A stretch of 18,943 bases of DNA from contig JAXHUH010000119.1 in NCBI GenBank assembly GCA_034211175.1, positions 1 to 18,943 of the forward strand, written 5' to 3'. Under the pieces are notes generated by a model, which saw only the letters and a program-made list of their open reading frames with translations, searched no databases and was not told where the DNA came from. Shown here one piece after another: positions 14,223 through 18,943 of this stretch. Each line of letters opens with the position of its first letter. The stretch's first letter is position 1. Position numbers and translations under genes: made by a program. The stretch comes from JAXHUH01 sp034211175. GTDB lineage: Bacteria > Actinomycetota > Acidimicrobiia > Acidimicrobiales > CAIXPF01.

Positions 14223-16238
14223 ATGGACGTCGGCGCGATCACCGCCGGGCTCGACGAGGCCCAGCTCGCCGCGGTCACCGCGACCGACATGCCACTGGTC
14301 GTGCTCGCCGGCGCCGGGTCGGGCAAGACCCGGGTGCTGACCCGCCGCATCGGGTACCGGGCCGCGACGGGCGACCTCGATCCCCGCTTCGTGCTCGCGG
14401 TGACCTTCACCCGGCGCGCCGCGGGCGAGCTGCGCCGCCGCCTCGCCGGGCTCGGGCTGCGCGAGGTCCCGGCGGCGGGGACCTTCCACGGGATCGCCTA
14501 CGCGCAGCTGCGCTCGCGGTGGGCCGACCGCGGCATCCGGCCACCGGCCGTGCTCGACCGGCCGGCACCGTTCATCGGGCGCCTGCTGGATCGTCACGAT
14601 CCGGGCTACGCCAGGCTCGTCGCCACCGAGATCGCGTGGGCGAAGGCCCGCCTCGTCACGCCGGAGACCTACGCCGACGCGGCCCGCGACGCCAACCGCC
14701 GCCCGCCGGGCCCGGCGGGCCGGGTCGCCGAGCTGTTCGCCAGCTACGAGCAGACGAAGACGAAGCGCCGGGTCGTGGACTTCGACGACCTGCTGCGCCT
14801 GTGCGCCCACGACCTCGTGCGGGACACCGCGTTCGGCGCCGCGGTGCGCTGGCAGGTGCGCCACGTGTTCGTCGACGAGTTCCAGGACGTCAACCCGCTG
14901 CAGTTCGCGCTCCTCCAGGCGTGGATGGGCGACCGGCGCGACCTGTGCGTCGTCGGCGACGCGGACCAGGCGATCTACGCGTGGAACGGCGCGGACGCCC
15001 GCTACCTGACCGAGCTGCACCGGTGGTTCGGGCCGTGCGGCACGGTCGAGCTGCGGGCCAACCACCGCTCGACGGCCGAGGTCGTGGCCGTGGGCCGCGC
15101 CGTGCTCGGCGAGGGTTCGGTCCCACCGACGCGCCGCTCCGGCCCGCTGCCCCAGCTGACGTCGTACGAGTCCGACACCGAGGAGTACCGGGGCCTCGCC
15201 CGCACCGTGCGGGACCTGCGGGCGCCGGGCCGTTCCTGGTCCGATCAGGCCGTCCTGGTCCGCACCCACGCCGTCGCGGTGGGCGTCGCCCAGGCCCTGG
15301 CCGCCGCCGGCATCCCCCACCGGGTGCGGGGCGGCATCGCCCGGCGCGACGTGCTCGACGCCGCGCTGTTGCCACTCGAGGGCCTCGACTGGGCCGTCGC
15401 CCGCCGCGAGCTGGCGATGCTGGCCGATCCCGACCAGACCGATCCCGAGCAGACCGCCGCCGAGCCGGCCGACGCCGGGAGCGGGCGCCGCGCCGGTCGC
15501 CGGCCGGACCCGGAGCTGGTCGACGCGCTGGTCGCGCTCGCCGACGACTACGCGGCGATCGACCCGGCCCCGTCCGTCGAGCGGTTCACGTCCTGGCTGA
15601 CGACGGCCGAGGCGCCCGATGCCCGCTCCGACGCGGTCGACGTCGCCACCTTCCACGCCGCCAAGGGCCTGGAGTGGCCGGTCGTGCACATCTGCGCGCT
15701 GGAGGACGGCTGCGTGCCGATCAGCCACGCCACGACCCCCGCGGCGCTCGACGAGGAGCGTCGGCTCCTCCACGTCGCCATCACCCGGGCGACCGAGATC
15801 GTCCGCTTCTCGTGGTCGAAGCGGCGCCGGTTCGGCGAGCGGGTCGCGCAGACCGAGCCGTCGCCCTGGGTCGAGGTCATCGAGGCCACCGTGGCCCGTC
15901 TGGCCGCCGAGGAGAACGATCGGCCGCCGGGCCTGGCGACCGCGGTCCTCGCGCCCCAGCGGGCCCGGCTGCGACCGGCCGGCGCACCGGGTGGGGACCC
16001 GGTCGCCGAGGCGCTCGACTCGTGGCGGCGACGACGCGCCAAGGCCGCCGACGTCGCGCCGGACCACGTGCTCTCGGACGCCGCGGTGGCCGCCGTGGCC
16101 GCGGCGCGGCCCCGCACGCCCGCGGACGTCGCCGCCATCGCCGAGATCGGGCCGGTGCGGGCGAGCCGCTGGGCCGACTCGATCCTCGAGGTCGTCGAGC
16201 GGGCGGCCGGGCCGACCGCGGCGTCCCCCGGGAGCTGA
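14223..16238 (+). CDS. uvrD2: UvrD2-like SF1A DNA helicase with HRDC domain
   Basis: The 671-residue protein is a 3'-5' UvrD/Rep-type helicase. Motifs in order are Walker A AGAGSGKT (30-36), Ia TFTRRAA (61-67), II VDEFQD (217-222), III GDADQAIYAW (245-254), IV LRANHRS (277-283), V DVATFHAAKGLEWPVV (473-488) and VI EERRLLHVAITRA (511-523). A C-terminal HRDC domain occupies about 593-658. This order is that of mycobacterial UvrD2, which takes part in DNA repair. Two departures stand out: the 2B region between motifs IV and V is short, and there is no cysteine after residue 497, so the tetracysteine element between motor and HRDC in mycobacterial UvrD2 is absent. Start ATG 14223 follows a leaderless -10 box. 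It converges on the thioesterase gene. Confidence 0.92.
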   Translation: MDVGAITAGLDEAQLAAVTATDMPLVVLAGAGSGKTRVLTRRIGYRAATGDLDPRFVLAVTFTRRAAGELRRRLAGLGLREVPAAGTFHGIAYAQLRSRWADRGIRPPAVLDRPAPFIGRLLDRHDPGYARLVATEIAWAKARLVTPETYADAARDANRRPPGPAGRVAELFASYEQTKTKRRVVDFDDLLRLCAHDLVRDTAFGAAVRWQVRHVFVDEFQDVNPLQFALLQAWMGDRRDLCVVGDADQAIYAWNGADARYLTELHRWFGPCGTVELRANHRSTAEVVAVGRAVLGEGSVPPTRRSGPLPQLTSYESDTEEYRGLARTVRDLRAPGRSWSDQAVLVRTHAVAVGVAQALAAAGIPHRVRGGIARRDVLDAALLPLEGLDWAVARRELAMLADPDQTDPEQTAAEPADAGSGRRAGRRPDPELVDALVALADDYAAIDPAPSVERFTSWLTTAEAPDARSDAVDVATFHAAKGLEWPVVHICALEDGCVPISHATTPAALDEERRLLHVAITRATEIVRFSWSKRRRFGERVAQTEPSPWVEVIEATVARLAAEENDRPPGLATAVLAPQRARLRPAGAPGGDPVAEALDSWRRRRAKAADVAPDHVLSDAAVAAVAAARPRTPADVAAIAEIGPVRASRWADSILEVVERAAGPTAASPGS

Positions 16239-16270
16239 GCCGGCCGGGCGCGCCGGCCGCGCCGCTCAGC
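16234..16270. terminator. Shared bidirectional terminator embracing both stop codons
   Basis: CGGCCGG (16241-16247) and CCGGCCG (16253-16259) form a 7-bp stem with a 5-base loop. Outside them GCTGAGC (16234-16240) and GCTCAGC (16264-16270) are also perfect complements. The outer arms contain the stop codons of the helicase gene (plus) and the thioesterase gene (minus). Confidence 0.6.
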
Positions 16271-17063
16271 CGTCCCCGGAGCCGGCCGCCTCGGCGGCGG
16301 CCATCGCGGCCCGCATCGCCTCGAAGTCGACCGAGATGAACAGGCCGGTCGCCTCGGCCGTGACCTCGCCGTCGTGGCGCACCTCGCCCTCGACGGTGAT
16401 CTTGCGGCCCCGCACCGACACGATCCGGGCGCCGAGCTCGAGCTCGCGGTGCAGCGGGGTCGGGCGCCGGTAGCTGACGTCGAGGCGGGCGGTCATCCCG
16501 GGGCGGCCGGACAGGCCCTGGGCCATGCCGAGGACCTCGTCGAGCGCGGCGGCGACGAACCCACCGTGGACGTGGCCGGGCGGGCCCTCGTAGGGGTCGC
16601 CGAAGACAACGGTGCCGGTCACGCCGGAGGTCGTCGGCCGCAGGTGGATGGGAGGGGCGATGGCGTTGAGCGGGCCGACGAGCGCGCCGAGGTCGAAGTG
16701 GCTGAACGGCGCCAGCGCCTCACCACCGGCGGCATCACCCGAGCCGGAAGCCAGGTGCTCGAACGCACCCCGGGTCGTCAGGCGGGGATGGGTGCCGAGG
16801 TCCTCGACGAGGCCCTCGACGGTGGTCGCCACCGCCTCGTACGCCTCGGCCGGCGCCGCACACCGGTGGAGCACGTCGATGAGGCGGCGGACCGCGTCGC
16901 TCGCCCGTTCGTGGGCGATGCGGTTGGGCTCGGGCTCGCGACCGAGCTGGACGCCGAGCCGCTCGACGGCGGCCGCGTCGAGCCAGGTCGCCTCGTTGTC
17001 CGCCTGTCGGTCAGCGTCTCGGCCGGCGTGCTGGTCGGGCTGATCCCCGCGGGCATCGCTCAT
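16266..17063 (-). CDS. PaaI-like hotdog-fold acyl-CoA thioesterase with N-terminal extension
   Basis: The 265-residue protein has a hotdog domain in its second half. The catalytic-site helix reads GHVHGGFVAAALDEVLG (163-179), with the HGG turn and Asp175 typical of PaaI/YbgC-type thioesterases that hydrolyse acyl-CoA. SYRRPTPLHRELELGARIV (197-215) follows as the usual strand pair. About 150 residues precede this, of which the first 100 are helical and unlike the hotdog core, making the protein longer than common thioesterases. ATG 17063 overlaps the stop of exodeoxyribonuclease III as ATGA, so it is translationally coupled to the upstream DNA repair gene. The substrate is unknown. Confidence 0.88.
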   Translation of the reverse strand: MSDARGDQPDQHAGRDADRQADNEATWLDAAAVERLGVQLGREPEPNRIAHERASDAVRRLIDVLHRCAAPAEAYEAVATTVEGLVEDLGTHPRLTTRGAFEHLASGSGDAAGGEALAPFSHFDLGALVGPLNAIAPPIHLRPTTSGVTGTVVFGDPYEGPPGHVHGGFVAAALDEVLGMAQGLSGRPGMTARLDVSYRRPTPLHRELELGARIVSVRGRKITVEGEVRHDGEVTAEATGLFISVDFEAMRAAMAAAEAAGSGDG

Positions 17064-17851
17064 GCCGCCGCCTCCTCCGCCGGCGCCCACGCCAGCTCCA
17101 CGATCGCCGCGGTGTGGTCCGACGGCTTCGAGCCCTTGCGGGCGTTGCGGTCGACGAACACGAACCGCAGGTGCTCGGCCAGCGGCCGGCTCACCAGCAG
17201 GTGGTCGATGCGCATGCCCTTCTTCTTGTGGAAGTTCCCGTCGCGGTAGTCCCAGTACGTGTAGAGGCCGACGTCGCCGTGGCGGGCCCGCAGCGCGTCG
17301 GTGAAGCCGCACTCGAGCAGGGCCTCGAACGCCTCGCGCTCGGGCGCGCTCACGTGGGTGCTGCCGACGAACGCGGCCGGGTCCCAGATGTCGCGGTCGT
17401 CGGGGGCGATGTTGAAGTCGCCGCAGATCACCGTGGGCTCGTCCGCGTGCTCGGCGGCAACCCGTCGGAGCCGCTCGAGCCAGCGCAGCTTGTAGGTGTA
17501 GTGGTCGTCGTCGAGGGTGCGGCCGTTGGGCACGTACACGCTCGTGACCCGCACCCCACCACAGGTCGCGGTGATCGCCCGGGCGTCGGGGTCGGGCTCG
17601 TCGCCGTCGTCGAAGCCGTTCGTCGCCCCGGTGATCCCGACCCGGGAGAGGATGGCGACGCCGTTCCACTGGCCCTGGCCGTGGTGGACCGACTCGTAGC
17701 CGAGCGCCTCGAACGCGAGCGCCGGGAACGCCTCGTCGGACAGCTTCGTCTCCTGCAGGCACAGGACGTCGGGCTCCATCTCGGCGAGCCACTCCTCGAC
17801 GCGGGGCATCCGGGCCTTGAGGGAGTTCACGTTCCACGTGGCGATGCGCAC
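17060..17851 (-). CDS. xthA: Exodeoxyribonuclease III (AP endonuclease)
   Basis: The 263-residue protein is an ExoIII-type Mg-dependent nuclease of base-excision repair that cleaves at abasic sites and degrades 3' ends of duplex DNA. Conserved residues are all visible: Asn7 (WNVNSL), Glu34 (LQETK), Tyr106 (YVPNG), Asp145 and Asn147 (GDFNIAP), Asp216 (RIDHLL) and His246 (SDH). Length equals that of typical bacterial XthA. GTG 17851 places the first motif at residue 5 and follows a leaderless TACGCT box by seven bases, so the ATG-less extension to 17890 is rejected. It leads a two-gene unit with the thioesterase and is divergent from the DsbA-like gene. Confidence 0.96.
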   Translation of the reverse strand: MRIATWNVNSLKARMPRVEEWLAEMEPDVLCLQETKLSDEAFPALAFEALGYESVHHGQGQWNGVAILSRVGITGATNGFDDGDEPDPDARAITATCGGVRVTSVYVPNGRTLDDDHYTYKLRWLERLRRVAAEHADEPTVICGDFNIAPDDRDIWDPAAFVGSTHVSAPEREAFEALLECGFTDALRARHGDVGLYTYWDYRDGNFHKKKGMRIDHLLVSRPLAEHLRFVFVDRNARKGSKPSDHTAAIVELAWAPAEEAAA

Positions 17852-17858
17852 CCGGCCG

Positions 17859-17864
17859 AGCGTA
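17859..17864 (-). promoter_or_regulatory. Leaderless -10 box of xthA
   Basis: TACGCT on the minus strand (17864 to 17859) lies seven bases before GTG 17851. Confidence 0.6.
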
Positions 17865-17962
17865 GAGGAGCGCCGGGGGCGCCGAACCAACGGCCGACCC
17901 GACGCCGCCGAGCCGGCCGCCGACGCCTCGACGGCACCTGGGGCCGCGCCGGCGTGCCCGGC

Positions 17963-17968
17963 TACGGT
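17963..17968 (+). promoter_or_regulatory. Leaderless -10 box of the DsbA-like gene
   Basis: GGC-TACGGT lies eight bases before ATG 17977. Confidence 0.6.
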
Positions 17969-17976
17969 CGCCGCCC

Positions 17977-18570
17977 ATGGACGCCATCCTGTGGCGGGAC
18001 TACGTGTGCCCCTGGTGCTGGCTCGGCCGGTCCGTCGCTCCTGTGCTCGACGAGCTCGGGGTGACGGTCACGACGATGCCCTACGAGCTCCACCCCGAGT
18101 TCTCGACCGACGGGGTACCGGTGCGCCGCGGCGGACGGCTGGAGGCCACGCTGCTCGCCATCGGCGGCCGCTGCGCCGAGGTCGGCCTGGCGTTCTCCGC
18201 GCCGCCGGCCCTGCCCAACAGCCGCCGGATGCTGGCCTTCGCGGAGCTCGTCCGCCTGCGGCGCCCCGAGCGGTTCGAGGCGCTCGACGACGCCTGGTTC
18301 GAGGCCATCTGGGCCCGGGGCCGCGACCTCACCACACCGGGCGCCGCCGAGGCGATCGTCGCCGAGGTCGGCGGCCTCGACGACGTCGCCGCCTGGTGGG
18401 ACGACCCCGAGGGTTTCGACGCGGTCGACGCCTCGAAGGCCGAGGCCAACGAGCACGGCATCGGCGCCACACCCACGTGGCTCCTCGACGGCGCCGTCGG
18501 GCTCCCCGGGGTCCAGGACGAGGCCACCGTCCGGCGCATGGTCGAGCGGGTCGCGAACCGCCGCCGCTGA
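17977..18570 (+). CDS. DsbA/FrnE-family thiol-disulfide oxidoreductase
   Basis: The 197-residue protein has a thioredoxin fold with an inserted helical domain. The redox motif CPWC is at 11-14 and the cis-proline loop GATPTW is at 163-168, as in FrnE/2-hydroxychromene-2-carboxylate isomerase relatives. There is no signal peptide, so it acts in the cytosol, as FrnE-type proteins do in stress responses or polyketide-related chemistry. Start ATG 17977 follows a leaderless -10 box. An 8-bp hairpin lies just after the stop, separating it from kgd. Oxidase, reductase or isomerase function cannot be distinguished from the sequence. Confidence 0.92.
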   Translation: MDAILWRDYVCPWCWLGRSVAPVLDELGVTVTTMPYELHPEFSTDGVPVRRGGRLEATLLAIGGRCAEVGLAFSAPPALPNSRRMLAFAELVRLRRPERFEALDDAWFEAIWARGRDLTTPGAAEAIVAEVGGLDDVAAWWDDPEGFDAVDASKAEANEHGIGATPTWLLDGAVGLPGVQDEATVRRMVERVANRRR

Positions 18571-18576
18571 GCCGAT

Positions 18577-18610
18577 CGGCGCGGGCGGGGCGCCCACGCC
18601 CACCGCGCCG
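18577..18610 (+). terminator. Hairpin terminator after the DsbA-like gene
   Basis: CGGCGCGG (18577-18584) pairs with CCGCGCCG (18603-18610); GGG and CCC inside the loop can extend it. It begins six bases after the stop. Confidence 0.5.
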
Positions 18611-18678
18611 ACGCCGCCGGCGACCGGATCGGGACCCGGGGGCGAACGGGAACGGTGCAAATGGGGCGCTCCGCCCAA

Positions 18679-18697
18679 GGGTCGGGACGTCCGACCC
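18679..18697. promoter_or_regulatory. Inverted repeat in the kgd promoter, candidate operator
   Basis: GGGTCGG (18679-18685) and CCGACCC (18691-18697) are exact inverted arms around GACGT. The repeat ends three bases before the -10 box and would cover the -35/spacer region. Confidence 0.4.
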
Positions 18698-18700
18698 GGG

Positions 18701-18706
18701 TACCAT
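18701..18706 (+). promoter_or_regulatory. Leaderless -10 box of kgd/odhA
   Basis: GGG-TACCAT lies eight bases before GTG 18715. Confidence 0.6.
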
Positions 18707-18714
18707 CAGACGAC

Positions 18715-18943
18715 GTGGCTGACCATCCGTCCTCCCAGGCGATGGGCCCCAACGCGTGGCTCGTCGACGAGATGTACGAGCGCTACGTCGCCGACCCCGA
18801 ATCCGTTGGCGACTCCTGGCGCGACTTCTTCTCCGATTACACCCCGACACTGCCGGTGGGCCCTGCCGCCGCGCCGAACGGCCAGACGGCCGCCAACGGC
18901 GCGAGCGCGCCCGCGGCACCGGCGCCCAACGGCACCACGGCGC
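18715..18943 (+). CDS. kgd: Multifunctional 2-oxoglutarate dehydrogenase/decarboxylase, N-terminal part
   Basis: Only the first 76 codons are in the window; the gene runs off the right edge. The start reads MADHPSSQAMGPNAWLVDEM, and the following YERYVADPESVGDSWRDFF is the N-terminal helix of 2-oxoglutarate dehydrogenase E1 (PF16078-like). It leads into a linker rich in Ala, Pro, Asn and Thr. In actinobacteria this arrangement introduces the fused E2o/E1o protein (OdhA/Kgd) of the tricarboxylic acid cycle, which works with a lipoyl E2 and E3. The fusion itself lies outside the window and is inferred from the linker. GTG 18715 is a leaderless start. Regulation through the inverted repeat just upstream is possible. 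Confidence 0.9.
   Translation, partial: MADHPSSQAMGPNAWLVDEMYERYVADPESVGDSWRDFFSDYTPTLPVGPAAAPNGQTAANGASAPAAPAPNGTTA

Noticed and set aside
14169..16067. 632-codon minus-strand open frame opposite the helicase gene
   Set aside because: The helicase on the plus strand has every SF1 motif in order; the antisense frame is low complexity.
13733..16339. 868-codon plus-strand open frame across the metallopeptidase and helicase region
   Set aside because: It overlaps recognised genes in other frames and reads as Arg/Pro/Gly-rich low-complexity sequence, a by-product of high GC content.

Overview
The window is very GC-rich, densely packed and strongly biased to G/C at third codon positions. The content points to a high-GC actinobacterium: an odhA/kgd-type 2-oxoglutarate dehydrogenase start with an Ala/Pro-rich linker, a UvrD2-like helicase ending in an HRDC domain, a CBS-less GMP reductase/IMP dehydrogenase relative, an MCR-type methylacyl-CoA racemase and an FHA-domain protein. 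An Acidimicrobiia-like lineage is my best guess, but that is inference. Nothing suggests a plasmid, phage or insertion sequence, and I see no rRNA, tRNA or CRISPR array.

Layout. Positions 1-220 hold a terminator for an upstream gene and the leader of a GMP reductase-like gene (221-1288, +). A small four-helix membrane protein (1313-1675, -) diverges from a HAD hydrolase (1808-2515, +). A minus-strand block follows: an alpha/beta hydrolase (5165-6061), a methylacyl-CoA racemase (3908-5059) and a degenerate iron-alcohol-dehydrogenase-fold protein (2625-3728). A strong hairpin follows each of the first two, so they look like separate transcription units. On the plus strand come an ElaA-like acetyltransferase (6187-6669), an XdhC-family protein (6769-7773), and a translationally coupled membrane protein/winged-helix regulator pair (7900-8651).

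A small YjdJ-like acetyltransferase (8716-9000, -) and an Hsp70-like/FHA fusion (9061-10677, -) follow. The fusion diverges from a membrane chemoreceptor-like protein (10808-12175, +). Then come a TroA-fold receptor without signal peptide (12195-12908, -), a PH-SHOCT membrane protein (13000-13644, -) and a zincin-like metallopeptidase (13715-14074, -). The last part carries a UvrD2-like helicase (14223-16238, +), exodeoxyribonuclease III coupled to a hotdog thioesterase (17851-16266, -), a DsbA/FrnE-like oxidoreductase (17977-18570, +) and the 5' end of kgd/odhA (18715 onward, +).

The window is mostly a collection of single-gene housekeeping and regulatory units rather than one pathway. The clearest genome-wide signal is a recurring leaderless promoter: a TAnnnT -10 box, usually TACGNT or TAGNTT, sits 6-8 bases before nine start codons and fixes several starts that would otherwise be ambiguous. 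The most unusual proteins are the Hsp70-like/FHA fusion with altered ATPase residues and the iron-ADH homologue that has lost most of its metal ligands.
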